Assembly: GCF_001899075.1 (NCBI RefSeq)
Contig: NZ_MKVA01000008.1
Location: 62,001-126,000, forward strand
Length of the DNA stretch: 64,000 bases
Reading direction: 5' to 3'
Origin: Devosia sp. 67-54
GTDB taxonomy: Bacteria; Pseudomonadota; Alphaproteobacteria; Rhizobiales; Devosiaceae
Positions 53,040-62,660 of the stretch are shown piece by piece. Position numbers and translations under genes: made by a program. The notes beneath the pieces are model-generated. The model was given only the letters and a program-made list of their open reading frames with translations, made no database searches and was not told the DNA's origin. Positions within the stretch are counted from its first letter, which is position 1, and each line of letters opens with the position of its first letter.

Positions 53040-54674
53040 TCAGCCGGCAGTCTTGTAGAGGTCCTTGCCGTACCAGACCTGCTCGACGTTGTCGTAGGGC
53101 CAGCCCTTCACGTCCGTCTTCTGCAGGAACACCTTGGTGTAGAAGTAGATCGGGATGATCGGAATGTCCTTGGCCACCTGCTGTTCGATCTGCAGGTACT
53201 GCTGGTTCGGATCTGCCGAGGTCGACGACTCCTTCAGCCACTTGTCGACATCCGGGTTGGAATAGCCCGAATTGTTCTGCGACGAGGTCGAGTCCATCAG
53301 GCCCTCGAAGGTCGACGCTTCGTTGTAGTCGCCGCACCAGGCGTCACGCGACACTTCGAAATCGCGCTGGTGGCGCTTGTCGAGCAGGGTGGCGAACTCC
53401 ATGTCCTGCAGCGTCATGTTGATGCCCAGCTTCTCCTTGAGCATCTGCGACACCACGGTGGCGATCTTCTTGTGCGCTTCCGAGGTGTTGTAGACATAGG
53501 TGAAGCTGACGGGCTTGTCGGGGCCGTAGCCGGCGTCGGCGAGCAGTTGCTTGGCCTTGGCGTCGCGATCGGCCTGGCTCATCTTGGCCATCTCGACGTC
53601 GGGCGCCTTGAAGCCGGCGGTGGCCGGCGGCGTGAAGAAGTAGGCCGGGATCTGGCCGCCCTGCAGCACGTTGTTGACGATCACGTCGCGGTCGATCGCC
53701 ATCGAGATGGCTTCGCGCACGCGCACGTCCTTGAGCGCCTCGACCGGCTGCTTGTCGGTCATGTTGATGTCGAAATAGTAGGTGCAAAGCTGCGGCACCG
53801 AATGCGCCTCATCCGGGTACTTCTGCTTCATGCTCGGATACTGGCCGGCAGGAACGTCGGTCTGGTCCACCTCGCCCGACAGGTACCGGGTCACGCCCTG
53901 GTTCTCGTCGTTGATGGTGAGGAAGTTGATGGTGTTGAGCACCGTCTTGGCATCGTCCCAGTATTTCGGGTTGCGCTTCAGCGTCACGCGCTCGCCGGGC
54001 TTGTTCTCGGCCAGCACATAGGCGCCGTTGCCGACGATGTTCTCGGGCTTGGTCCAGTCATTGCCGAACTTCTCGACCACCGCCTCGGGGACCGGGAACA
54101 GCGTCGCGTGCGCCGTGGTGCGCACGAAATACGGCACGGACTTGTTGAGGTCGACTTCCAGCGTCTTGTCGTCGATGGCCTTCACGCCGAGCTGGTCCGG
54201 CGGCAGCTTGCCGGCCACGATGTCGTCCGCGTTCTTCACGCCGACGAGGCCGGGAAAATACGAATAGTTGGAGCCGGTCTTGGGATCGACCGCGCGGCGC
54301 CAGCTGTAGACGAAATCGCTGGCCTTGACGGGATCGCCGTTCGACCACACCGCATCGCGCAGGTGGAAGGTGAACACGGTGTTGTCGGCATTGACGTCAT
54401 AGCTCTCGGCGGCGCCGGGAACCGGATTGCCCTTGGCATCTTCGTTGTAGAGGCCCTCGAAGAGGTTGCCGACGACGTAGGAGGTATCGACGTCTTCGAC
54501 GATATCGGGGTCGAGCGAGTTGATGTTGTCGAGCACGCGGTAGTTGAAGGTCTGGTCCGCGGCGAGCTTGGTGCCGTCGGGCACGCTGGCGGCAAACGCC
54601 GGCATCGTCAGGGCGGTCGTGCCCAAAAGGGTCACCGCGACCGCGGCCGCCCCCAGAATGGCTTGAAGTTTCAT
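53040..54674 (-). CDS. oppA: Oligopeptide-binding protein OppA
   Basis: A 544-residue periplasmic SBP_bac_5 protein with a Sec signal peptide (MKLQAILGAAAVAVTLLGTT, cleavage after AFA). The conserved NYRVLDNINSLDPDIVEDVD, GNLFEGLYNEDAKGNPVPGA and SNGDPVKASDFVYSWRRAVD match OppA/MppA-type binding proteins of cluster C. GAGGAGATG precedes the start. First gene of oppABCDF. Confidence 0.94.
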   Translation of the reverse strand: MKLQAILGAAAVAVTLLGTTALTMPAFAASVPDGTKLAADQTFNYRVLDNINSLDPDIVEDVDTSYVVGNLFEGLYNEDAKGNPVPGAAESYDVNADNTVFTFHLRDAVWSNGDPVKASDFVYSWRRAVDPKTGSNYSYFPGLVGVKNADDIVAGKLPPDQLGVKAIDDKTLEVDLNKSVPYFVRTTAHATLFPVPEAVVEKFGNDWTKPENIVGNGAYVLAENKPGERVTLKRNPKYWDDAKTVLNTINFLTINDENQGVTRYLSGEVDQTDVPAGQYPSMKQKYPDEAHSVPQLCTYYFDINMTDKQPVEALKDVRVREAISMAIDRDVIVNNVLQGGQIPAYFFTPPATAGFKAPDVEMAKMSQADRDAKAKQLLADAGYGPDKPVSFTYVYNTSEAHKKIATVVSQMLKEKLGINMTLQDMEFATLLDKRHQRDFEVSRDAWCGDYNEASTFEGLMDSTSSQNNSGYSNPDVDKWLKESSTSADPNQQYLQIEQQVAKDIPIIPIYFYTKVFLQKTDVKGWPYDNVEQVWYGKDLYKTAG

Positions 54675-54752
54675 TGGATTAGCATCTCCTCGTTGACGTT
54701 TCCCGACAGCCCCGAATTCATGGCTCGGGGCATCTCTTTTGGGCCTGCGGAT

Positions 54753-54832
54753 TTGACCCGCCGGTCAAGATTGACCGAACCCTATATGGCAAAAGCGTCC
54801 ACTGACAAGCGAAAGCATGACGTAAGCGTCAA
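54753..54832. promoter_or_regulatory. oppA upstream region: two TTGAC-N6-GTCAA-type palindromes and a promoter
   Basis: TTGACCCGCCGGTCAA (54753-54768) and ATGACGTAAGCGTCAA (54817-54832) flank a minus-strand promoter: -35 TTGTCA (complement 54803-54808), 16-base spacer, -10 TATAGG (complement 54781-54786). A further TTGACC follows the first site, giving GGTCAAGATTGACC. The arms equal those of the fadE-fadD intergenic operators. The remaining bases 54833-54962 up to fadI show no gene. Confidence 0.55.
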
Positions 54833-54962
54833 TGGCTTGTCCTCGTCACCTAATGCGTTGAACCGCCTACGCAATCGGTAGGACGGCGGGTACGGCGCGA
54901 GGCGTCGTCGGAACAATGCCTGCCAAACGGTGGCATGGCGACAATAAGCAGCGCAGCAAAAC

Positions 54963-56246
54963 TCACGCGGCCCGTTCGAGGATGGCCGTCACGCCCTGCC
55001 CGCCGGCGGTGCACACCGAGATGAGGGCGCGCTGCTTCATTTCGGTCGCCAGCTCCTTGGCGGCGAGACCAAGAATGCGGGCGCCGGTCGCGGCGAACGG
55101 ATGGCCGTAGGCCAGGCTCGATCCCTTGGGGTTGAGCCTGCTGCGATCGATCGAGCCCAGCGGCGCGTCGCGGCCGAGCACGGTGCGGCAATAGTCCGGA
55201 TCTTCCCACGCCTTGAGCGTGCACAGCACCTGCGCGGCGAACGCTTCGTGGATCTCGTAGAGGTCGAAATCCTGCAGCGTCAGCCCGGCGCGCTCCAGCA
55301 TGCGGCTCACCGCGATGGTGGGGGCCATCAGCAGCCCGTCGCCATGCGCGAAATCATTGGCCGCCACCTGCCCGAAGGTGAGGTAGGCCAGGATCGGCAG
55401 CCCACGGGCTTTCGCCCACTCCTCGCTGGCCAGCAGCACCGCCGCGGCGCCGTCGGTGAGCGGCGTCGAATTGGCCGCCGTCAGCGTGCCCTTGCCGGAG
55501 CTGCGGTCGAACGCCGGCTTCATCGTCGCCATCTTTTCGAGGCTGGTGTCGGCCCGGATATTGTTGTCCTTGAGCACCCCGGCGAACGGCACCACCAGAT
55601 CGTCGTGGAAGCCCTCGTCGTAGGCGCGCGACGCATTGAGGTGGCTGGCCAGCGCCAGCTCGTCCTGCGCCTCGCGGCTGATGCCCCATTGCCGCGCCAT
55701 CAGCTCGCAATGCTCGCCCATGCTGAGCCCGGTGCGCGGCTCCTGCGTCGAGGGCGCCACCGGCGCCAGCTCGCCCATGGTGAAGCCCTTGAACGCCGCC
55801 AGCTTCTCCTTGGGGGTGCGGGCGCGGTTGAGCTCGACCAGCCGGTGCTGGAACTTGCTGCCGAACACGATCGGCGAATCCGAGACGGTATCGGTGCCGC
55901 AGGCGATGCCGCTGTCGATCTCGCCGATGGCGATCTTGGCGCCGAGGCCGAGCGCCGCCTGCAGGCTGGTGCCGCAGGCGATCTGCAGGCTGGTCCCCGG
56001 CGTGCGCGGCGACAAGCCGGCGTCGAGGGCCGCCTCGCGCGCCAGGTTGAAATCGCGGCTGTGCGACAGCACCGCACCGCCCATCGCCTCGCCGACGGCT
56101 TCGCCCCTGAGCCCGAACTTGTCGGCGAGGGCGCCCAGCGCCGCGGCCAGCATCGACAGATTGGTTTCCTCGGCATAGCCGGTATAGGCGCGGCAGAACG
56201 GAATGCGCGCCGACCCGACGATGGCGATCTTTCTCAACTCCGCCAT
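54963..56246 (-). CDS. fadI: Acetyl-CoA C-acyltransferase (FadI-type thiolase)
   Basis: Last step of beta-oxidation, cleaving 3-ketoacyl-CoA to acetyl-CoA and a shortened acyl-CoA. The 427-residue thiolase has QIACGTSLQAALGLG (Cys91), LYEIHEAFAAQVL (His), the KGSSLAYGHPFAATGAR block and the second Cys in ISVCTAGGQGVTAIL. ATG 56246 starts 1 base after the fadJ stop, so it is coupled to fadJ on the minus strand. Confidence 0.92.
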   Translation of the reverse strand: MAELRKIAIVGSARIPFCRAYTGYAEETNLSMLAAALGALADKFGLRGEAVGEAMGGAVLSHSRDFNLAREAALDAGLSPRTPGTSLQIACGTSLQAALGLGAKIAIGEIDSGIACGTDTVSDSPIVFGSKFQHRLVELNRARTPKEKLAAFKGFTMGELAPVAPSTQEPRTGLSMGEHCELMARQWGISREAQDELALASHLNASRAYDEGFHDDLVVPFAGVLKDNNIRADTSLEKMATMKPAFDRSSGKGTLTAANSTPLTDGAAAVLLASEEWAKARGLPILAYLTFGQVAANDFAHGDGLLMAPTIAVSRMLERAGLTLQDFDLYEIHEAFAAQVLCTLKAWEDPDYCRTVLGRDAPLGSIDRSRLNPKGSSLAYGHPFAATGARILGLAAKELATEMKQRALISVCTAGGQGVTAILERAA

Positions 56247-56247
56247 T

Positions 56248-58218
56248 TCAGGCTTTCCCTTCCTTGCGCGCTTGCATCGGCCCACCCAGGAACGGCGCGA
56301 ACCCGGTGCCGAGAATGACGCCGATATCGGCGAGATCGGCATTGGCGACCACGCCCTCGCCGACCACCACTTCGGTGGTGTCGACCAGCGGCTTCACCAG
56401 CTCGCGGCCGAGCCCGGCGAGATCGCTGTGCGCCGGCACCGGCCCCTTCTGCGCCTTGCCGTCGACCCATTTGTAGAAGCCCTCGCCGGTCTTGCGGCCG
56501 AGCTTCTTCTGCGCCACCAGCGCGGCAAAGCGCGAATTGTCGGGCAGCGACTGGCCGAGCTCGTGCGCGACGCTGGCGCCGACATCGAGCCCGACGGTAT
56601 CCATCAGCTCGATCGGCCCCATCGGCATGCCGAAGGCGACCGCCGCCGCATCGAGCAGTTCCTTGCTCTCGCCGTTCTCGACGCGCTGCACCGCCCCCAT
56701 CATGTAGGGCATCAGCACGCGGTTGACGAGAAAGCCCGGCGCCGACTTGACCGGAACGGGACTCTTGCCGATCGCCAGCGCGAAGCTGGCGCCCCGCGCC
56801 ACATCGGTGTCGACATTGAAGCCGGAGCGGATCACCTCGACCAGCGGCAATTGCGCCACCGGATTGAAGAAGTGCAGTCCGATCAGCCGCGACGGATCGT
56901 GCAGGCCTTCGGCGATGCGCTCGAGCTCGATCGAGGAGGTGTTGGTGGCGAGGATGGCGTCGGCCCGCGCCCTGGCTTCGACGTCGGCGAAGATCTTTCG
57001 CTTGATCTCGAGGTTCTCGACCACCGCCTCGATGATCACATCGGCCCGCGCGATCCCCTTGCCGGTCGGGTCGGCCTCGAGCCGCGCCACCGCCGAATTG
57101 ACCGCCGTGCGGTCCTTGAGCCGCTTGCGGAACAGCGACTTGGCGCGCGCCAGCGCCGGCGCAATCCGTTCCATGTCGAGATCCTGCAGCGTCACGCCCA
57201 GGCCGCGCAGCGCACACCAAGCGGCGATGTCGCCCCCCATGACGCCGGCGCCGATCACATGCACGCGGGCGAAGCTCGGCTTCTCCTTGCCGCGCAGCCC
57301 CTGCTTCTTGAGGCTCTCGCTGAGGAAGAACACGCGCCGCAAATTGCGCGCCGTGTCGGTCGCCATCAGCGGCACGAAGCTGCCCGCCTCGGCATCGACC
57401 ATGGTGCGCCAATTGTCGCCATGCCGCTCGAACAGATCGATGAGCGCGAACGGCGCAGGATAGTGCTCCTTGCGCACCTTCTTGCCCGTCTCGGCCCGCA
57501 TCCTGGCGACGATCCGGCTGCGGATGGGACCCCACGCCATGACGCGGTCGATGAACGGCGCCGGTCCCGACCGGCGCTTCTGCTGCACCGCCTTGCGCGC
57601 TTCCCAATGCAGCATGTCGCGCTGCCGCACCAGCTTGTCGACGAGACCCATGCGTCGGGCTGCGCTCGCCTTGATCATGCGGCCGGTGAGCATGGCCTGC
57701 ATGGCCGCGACCGGCCCGGCCTGCCGGATCGACCGGCCGGTACCACCGAAGCCCGGGAAGATGCCGAGATTGACCTCGGGGAAACCGACGCGCGTCTTGT
57801 CGTCATTGACCGCGATCCGGTAGTGGCAGGCAAGCGCCAGCTCCAGTCCGCCGCCGAGGCAGAAGCCGTGGATCGCCGCGATCACCGGCGCCTTCATTTT
57901 CTCGATCCGGTCCATCACCGCATGCGCGCGCTTCAGCGCCTCGGGCAGGACCGCCGGATCGGACATCTGGTCGAATTCGCTGACGTCGGCGCCGGCGATG
58001 AAGCCGCTGTCCTTGCCCGACTGGATGACCAGCCCCACCACCTCGCCGCTGGCGATCAGATCTTCGATCCGCAGCAGCGCCGTTTCGAGCTCGCTGATCG
58101 ACAGCCGGCTCAGCGTGTTCACCGGCGATTTCGGCGTGTCGATGGTCAGCCAGCCGATGTTCTCGAAATCGACCTCGAAGCGCCAATTGGTCATGGCGGG
58201 CATTTGCGGTTGCGGCAC
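56248..58218 (-). CDS. fadJ: Beta-oxidation multifunctional protein (enoyl-CoA hydratase / 3-hydroxyacyl-CoA dehydrogenase)
   Basis: A 656-residue fusion. The crotonase domain (1-200) has GFIAGADVSEFDQM, GFCLGGGLELALACHYRIA and PEVNLGIFPGFGGT with two catalytic Glu. The dehydrogenase part (about 310-650) has the NAD-binding RVHVIGAGVMGGDIAAWCAL and GLHFFNPVAQLPLVEVI. It is shorter than the 700-plus residues typical. Coupled to fadI; FadJ/FadB naming is by analogy. Confidence 0.91.
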   Translation of the reverse strand: MPQPQMPAMTNWRFEVDFENIGWLTIDTPKSPVNTLSRLSISELETALLRIEDLIASGEVVGLVIQSGKDSGFIAGADVSEFDQMSDPAVLPEALKRAHAVMDRIEKMKAPVIAAIHGFCLGGGLELALACHYRIAVNDDKTRVGFPEVNLGIFPGFGGTGRSIRQAGPVAAMQAMLTGRMIKASAARRMGLVDKLVRQRDMLHWEARKAVQQKRRSGPAPFIDRVMAWGPIRSRIVARMRAETGKKVRKEHYPAPFALIDLFERHGDNWRTMVDAEAGSFVPLMATDTARNLRRVFFLSESLKKQGLRGKEKPSFARVHVIGAGVMGGDIAAWCALRGLGVTLQDLDMERIAPALARAKSLFRKRLKDRTAVNSAVARLEADPTGKGIARADVIIEAVVENLEIKRKIFADVEARARADAILATNTSSIELERIAEGLHDPSRLIGLHFFNPVAQLPLVEVIRSGFNVDTDVARGASFALAIGKSPVPVKSAPGFLVNRVLMPYMMGAVQRVENGESKELLDAAAVAFGMPMGPIELMDTVGLDVGASVAHELGQSLPDNSRFAALVAQKKLGRKTGEGFYKWVDGKAQKGPVPAHSDLAGLGRELVKPLVDTTEVVVGEGVVANADLADIGVILGTGFAPFLGGPMQARKEGKA

Positions 58219-58230
58219 GGTGCGATCCTC

Positions 58231-60726
58231 TTATTCCGCCGCGCGGCCGGTCTCGGCCCGGCGCGTCAGTTGCTTTGCAGCCAGTTCGTCGAACTCGAAA
58301 TCGTCAACCCGGACGACGCGGTCGGTCGCCTGGTCGGCAAGGCGCAGCACCGCCGCCTCCGATTCGGTCAGCACCTTGGCATCGACGGCGTCGGTGATCG
58401 CGTCGCGGTCCAGCCGGCGCTCGACCACGCCCTTCTTCACCGCCTTGACGAACTTTGCCTCGATCTCCTCGGCGCGCGTCACCTTGACCAGCGCATCCTC
58501 GAGCACCCCCGTCACGTCCTTGGGATCCATCGACACATAGGTGCCCATGGTCAGCCGGTCGCGGAACGTCCCCGGCCGCATCACGGCGCGGGCGAAGCGG
58601 TAGGTCTCGCGGTCCGACGCCGGCCGCTGGTGCCGCCCGAGCGGGAACACCAAGACGCTCATCAGCCAGCCCAGGAAGCGGTTGGGGAAATTGGCGAATA
58701 CCGCCGCAAAGCCCTGCTCCACGGCGAACAGATGATCCTTGACGATGGCATCGACCAGCGGTGCGTCGTCGCGGATGCGCCCCTCGTCCTCGTAGCGCTT
58801 GAGCACCGCCGAGATCAGGTACAGGTCGGACAGGATGTCGGCCATGCGCCCCGAAATGCGCTGCTTGCGCTTGAGGTCGCCGCCGAGGAACGCCACCGTC
58901 CAGTCGCCGACCAGCGCGAACGACTGCGAATAGCGGGCGAGCGCCCGGTACCAGCGCGCCATTTCGTGCTGCACCGGCGTCGACGCGAAGCGCCCGCCGC
59001 TCAGCGCGTGCAGGAAAGAGCCCGCCATGTTGCGCAGCATGAAGCTGACATGGCCGCAGAACGCCGTGTCGAACGCAGCGGCACCCCGGCGGCGGTCGGT
59101 ATCCTGCGCCGCGGCGATTTCGGCATAGAGATAGGGATGCGCCCGGAGCGCACCCTGCGCGAAGGTGATCAGCGTGCGGGTGAGGATGTTGGCGCCTTCC
59201 ACGGTGATCGCCACCGGCGTCGTCATGTAGCCGGCGAACAGATAGTTCGACGGCCCGTCCTGCACCGCCCGGCCGCCATGAATATCGAGCGCGTCGTTCA
59301 CCCGGTCGCGCATGGCATCGGTAGTGCGGTATTTGAGCAGCGCCGAAACCACCGCCGGCTTCTGCCCTTCATCGACCATCGCCGCGGTGAGGCCGCGCGC
59401 CGCCTCGAAGGTGTAGGCCGAGCGCACCAGCCGGCTCAGCGGCTCGGCGACGCCTTCCATGATCCCGACCGGGATGCCGAACTGCCGGCGGATGCGGGCA
59501 TAGGCCGAGGTGACACGCAGCGCATGCTTGATCGATACCGTGCCGATGGCCGGCAGCGAGATGGCGCGTCCGGTGGAGAGGCATTCCATCAGCATGCGCC
59601 AGCCCTGCCCGACATAGTCGAGCCCGCCGATCAGGAACTCCATCGGGATGAAGACATTGCGGCCCTTGATCGGGCCGTTCATGAACGCCGCGCGCGCCGG
59701 ATAGTGCCGCCGGCCGATCTCGACGCCGGGGAAATCGGCCGGGATCAGCGCCAGGGTGATGCCGCGATTGTCCGTGTCGCCGATCAGATGGTCGGGGTCG
59801 TGCAGGTGGAAGGCGAGGCCGATCAGCGTCGCCACCGGCGCCAGCGTGATGTAGCGCTTGTCCCAGCTCACCTTGACGCCGAGCGTCTTCTTGCCCTGGT
59901 ACATGTCGTAGGTGACGACGCCGACGTCGCGCATGCTCGCCGCATCCGAGCCGGCATACGGCCCGGTGAGGGCGAAGCACGGCACCTCCTGCCCTTTGGC
60001 GAGGCGGCGGAGATATTTTTCCTTCTGCTCGGGCGTGCCGTATTTTTCGAGCAGCTCGCCCGGTCCGAGCGAATTGGGCACCATCACGGTGATGCCGGCG
60101 GCGACCGAGCGGCTCGCCACCTTGCTCACCACCTGGCTCTGCGCCTGTGCCGAAAAGCCGAGCCCGCCCCATTCCTTGCCGATGAGCATGCCGAGGAAGC
60201 CCTGCTCCTTGAGGTAGGCCCACACCTCCGGTGGCAGGTCGGCGCGGTTGTGGCGCACGTCCCAATCGTCGATCATGGCGCAGACGGTATTGACCGGCCC
60301 GTCCATGAACGCCTGTTCCTCGGGCGTCAGGGTCGCCTTCTTGATGTTGAGCAGCCTGTCCCAGCGCGGGCGGCCCGAGAACAGCTCGGCGTCCCAGCCG
60401 ACGGTACCGGCATCGAGCGCTTCCTGCTCGGTGCGCGACACGCGCGGCAGGATCGACTTGACCAGGGTGTAGGCCGGACCGATGACCACGGCGCGCCGGA
60501 TGGCGCCGATCGACAGCAGGCCGAGCAGCACGGCCGGCAGCAGCGCCAGGATCCAGCCGGCGAGGTCGGTGTAGATGCCGAAGGTTGCCCCGTCGGGGCT
60601 CCAGCCGAAGCGGGTGAGCACGCCGACGACCAGGGCGGCGAGCGCCCAGTGCCAGAGTTTCGCCCGCCGCATGGCCAGCGCCAGGGCTGCCACGATTGCG
60701 ATGACGATGACGACAAGCGCCAGCAT
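58231..60726 (-). CDS. fadE: Acyl-CoA dehydrogenase FadE
   Basis: First step of beta-oxidation; FAD-dependent. The 831-residue long-form FadE has two N-terminal hydrophobic segments (MLALVVIVIAIVAALALAMR; WILALLPAVLLGLLSI) and an acyl-CoA dehydrogenase core: IGKEWGGLGFSAQAQSQVVS, CFALTGPYAGSDAASM, and IPMEFLIGGLDYVGQGWRML. A DUF1974 tail follows (about residues 555-831). Membrane association is likely. Twelve bases before fadJ; likely one operon fadE-fadJ-fadI. Confidence 0.93.
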   Translation of the reverse strand: MLALVVIVIAIVAALALAMRRAKLWHWALAALVVGVLTRFGWSPDGATFGIYTDLAGWILALLPAVLLGLLSIGAIRRAVVIGPAYTLVKSILPRVSRTEQEALDAGTVGWDAELFSGRPRWDRLLNIKKATLTPEEQAFMDGPVNTVCAMIDDWDVRHNRADLPPEVWAYLKEQGFLGMLIGKEWGGLGFSAQAQSQVVSKVASRSVAAGITVMVPNSLGPGELLEKYGTPEQKEKYLRRLAKGQEVPCFALTGPYAGSDAASMRDVGVVTYDMYQGKKTLGVKVSWDKRYITLAPVATLIGLAFHLHDPDHLIGDTDNRGITLALIPADFPGVEIGRRHYPARAAFMNGPIKGRNVFIPMEFLIGGLDYVGQGWRMLMECLSTGRAISLPAIGTVSIKHALRVTSAYARIRRQFGIPVGIMEGVAEPLSRLVRSAYTFEAARGLTAAMVDEGQKPAVVSALLKYRTTDAMRDRVNDALDIHGGRAVQDGPSNYLFAGYMTTPVAITVEGANILTRTLITFAQGALRAHPYLYAEIAAAQDTDRRRGAAAFDTAFCGHVSFMLRNMAGSFLHALSGGRFASTPVQHEMARWYRALARYSQSFALVGDWTVAFLGGDLKRKQRISGRMADILSDLYLISAVLKRYEDEGRIRDDAPLVDAIVKDHLFAVEQGFAAVFANFPNRFLGWLMSVLVFPLGRHQRPASDRETYRFARAVMRPGTFRDRLTMGTYVSMDPKDVTGVLEDALVKVTRAEEIEAKFVKAVKKGVVERRLDRDAITDAVDAKVLTESEAAVLRLADQATDRVVRVDDFEFDELAAKQLTRRAETGRAAE

Positions 60727-60804
60727 GTCCCGTCCTCCGCTCGAACCGCCGCACGATTGGATTCGCGTGTCTGCTCTTAACCCTGCGATCCCATGTGTTC
60801 AAAC

Positions 60805-60910
60805 AGCATAACGTTGGATTGACGTATACGTCAACCAACAGCCGTTAACGACACTCCAGGCATTGCCGTTACGTCCAGCCTTTGACGCATAGGTCAACCC
60901 ATGCTCTAGT
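60805..60910. promoter_or_regulatory. Divergent fadE/fadD promoters with two TTGAC-N6-GTCAA operators
   Basis: TTGACGTATACGTCAA (60819-60834) is a perfect 16-bp palindrome; TTGACGCATAGGTCAA (60882-60897) is a near copy 63 bp away. For fadD, -35 TTGACG (60882-60887) and TCTAGT (60905-60910) are 17 apart. For fadE (-), TTGACG (complement 60829-60834) and TATGCT (complement 60805-60810) are 18 apart. Each operator overlaps a -35. A MerR gene lies downstream of fadD, so autoregulated control is inferred. Confidence 0.7.
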
Positions 60911-60947
60911 TCCCACGGGACGGGCACAGACCCGAGGAGGAGGATCA

Positions 60948-62660
60948 ATGGCTTCTGCAGGCGCCGCCGACCATCCGCGTCCATGGGTGGACCACTATCC
61001 CGAGGGCATCACCTGGGACGTGACGCTGAACCTCACCCCGGTGCACGAGCAGGTGCTCGCCGCCTGCGCCAGGACGCCGGACAAGGTCGCCCTCGATTTT
61101 CTCGGCGGCAAGACGACTTTCGGCGAACTGGCCCGCATGATCCGCGCCTTCGCCGGCGCGTTGCAGACGGACTACGGCGTCGGCAAGGGCAAGCGCGTGG
61201 CGCTGCTGCTGCCCAATACGCCGTTCTACGTCGCCGCCTATTACGGCGTGCTGCTGGCCGGCGGCACCGTGGTCAACTGCAATCCGCTCTACACCGTGCA
61301 CGAGCTTTCGCACATCACCTCCAACGCCGGCGCCGACGTGGTGGTGACGCTCGACCTCAAGCAGATTTACGAGAAGGCCGAGGCGCTGGTGGCCGCGGGC
61401 CACGTCAAGAAGATCATCGCCTGCCGCTTCCCGCAGGCGCTGCCGCTGGTCAAGCGCATCCTCTATTCCATCGCCAAGCGCGGCGACCTCGCGAGCGTCA
61501 CCCCGTCGGCCACCGTCGCCTGGTTCCACGACCTCGTCGCCGCCGGCCGGACGCCGACCGCGGTGTCGATCAATGCGGAAAAGGACGTGGCGGTGCAGCA
61601 ATATACCGGCGGCACCACCGGCCTGCCCAAGGGCGCCATGCTGAGCCACGCCAACATCGCGGCGAACATGAGCCAGATCGATGCCTGGGGCTGCGGCCTG
61701 TTCTACCCGCCCAGCAAGGTCGTCGCCATCCTGCCCTTCTTCCACATCTTCGCCATGACCGTGTGCATGAACGTGCCGCTCTGCAACGGCACGCTGGTCG
61801 TGATGATGCCACGCTTCGAAATGAAGGGCTTCCTCGCCATGCTGCGGACCGAGCGCCCCAATGTGCTGCCGGCGGTGCCGACGCTGATCCAGGCGATGAG
61901 CAAGCTCGGACCGGAGCAGGCAAAGCTGCTCGACTGCCTCGACGTGGTGATCTCCGGCGGCGCCGCGCTGCCGAACGAGGCACGCAGCCAGTTCGCCAAG
62001 ATCAGCAAGGCCATCCTTGCCGAAGGCTACGGCCTGACCGAGGCCTCGCCGGTGGTCTGCTGCGCCGCATTGCGCGCGCCCAGCAAGCCGATGTCGATCG
62101 GCCTGCCGGTGCCGGCGACCGACATCCGCTTCGTCGACATCGAGACCATGCAGCCGGCCAAGCTCGGCGAGCGCGGCGAGCTGCAGGTCAAGGGGCCGCA
62201 GGTCATGCTCGGCTATTACGAGAACCCGGAGGCGACCCGGGACGCCTTCATGGACGGCTGGCTGCGCACCGGCGACGTCGGCTACATCGACGACGAGGGA
62301 TATGTGTTCCTGGTCGACCGCATCAAGGACCTCATCATCTCGTCCGGCTTCAACGTCTATCCGCGCACCATCGAGGAGGCGCTGATCGCTCATCCGGCGG
62401 TGGACGAGGCCAACGTCATCGGCGTGCACGACGACTATCGCGGCGAGGCCGCGGTGGCCTTCGTCAAGCTCAAGGCAGGCCAGACGATCGGCGAGGCCGA
62501 GCTCAAGAAATTCATCGGCGAACGGCTCAACAAACTTGAAATGCCGCGCGAGATCATCTTCAAGGACCAGCTCCCGAAAACGCTCATCGGCAAGCTCAGC
62601 AAGAAGGAGCTGCGCGAGGAGTACCAGGCGATGAAGGGGAAAAAGAGTGAACCGGCGTGA
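60948..62660 (+). CDS. fadD: Long-chain fatty acid-CoA ligase
   Basis: Activates free fatty acids with ATP and CoA. The 570-residue protein has the AMP-binding motif YTGGTTGLPKGAMLSH, the second motif GYGLTEASPVV, GWLRTGDVGYIDDEGYVF and the C-terminal ELRKEF-type KTLIGKLSKKELREEYQAM. GGAGGAGGATCA precedes ATG 60948. Divergent from fadE; the MerR start lies inside its 3' end. Confidence 0.93.
   Translation: MASAGAADHPRPWVDHYPEGITWDVTLNLTPVHEQVLAACARTPDKVALDFLGGKTTFGELARMIRAFAGALQTDYGVGKGKRVALLLPNTPFYVAAYYGVLLAGGTVVNCNPLYTVHELSHITSNAGADVVVTLDLKQIYEKAEALVAAGHVKKIIACRFPQALPLVKRILYSIAKRGDLASVTPSATVAWFHDLVAAGRTPTAVSINAEKDVAVQQYTGGTTGLPKGAMLSHANIAANMSQIDAWGCGLFYPPSKVVAILPFFHIFAMTVCMNVPLCNGTLVVMMPRFEMKGFLAMLRTERPNVLPAVPTLIQAMSKLGPEQAKLLDCLDVVISGGAALPNEARSQFAKISKAILAEGYGLTEASPVVCCAALRAPSKPMSIGLPVPATDIRFVDIETMQPAKLGERGELQVKGPQVMLGYYENPEATRDAFMDGWLRTGDVGYIDDEGYVFLVDRIKDLIISSGFNVYPRTIEEALIAHPAVDEANVIGVHDDYRGEAAVAFVKLKAGQTIGEAELKKFIGERLNKLEMPREIIFKDQLPKTLIGKLSKKELREEYQAMKGKKSEPA

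Noticed and set aside
56203-60780. A 1525-codon plus-strand frame opposite fadJ and fadE
   Set aside because: It is the antisense shadow of high-GC genes, with His/Arg/Gly-rich translation and no domain; the minus-strand genes are complete and coherent.
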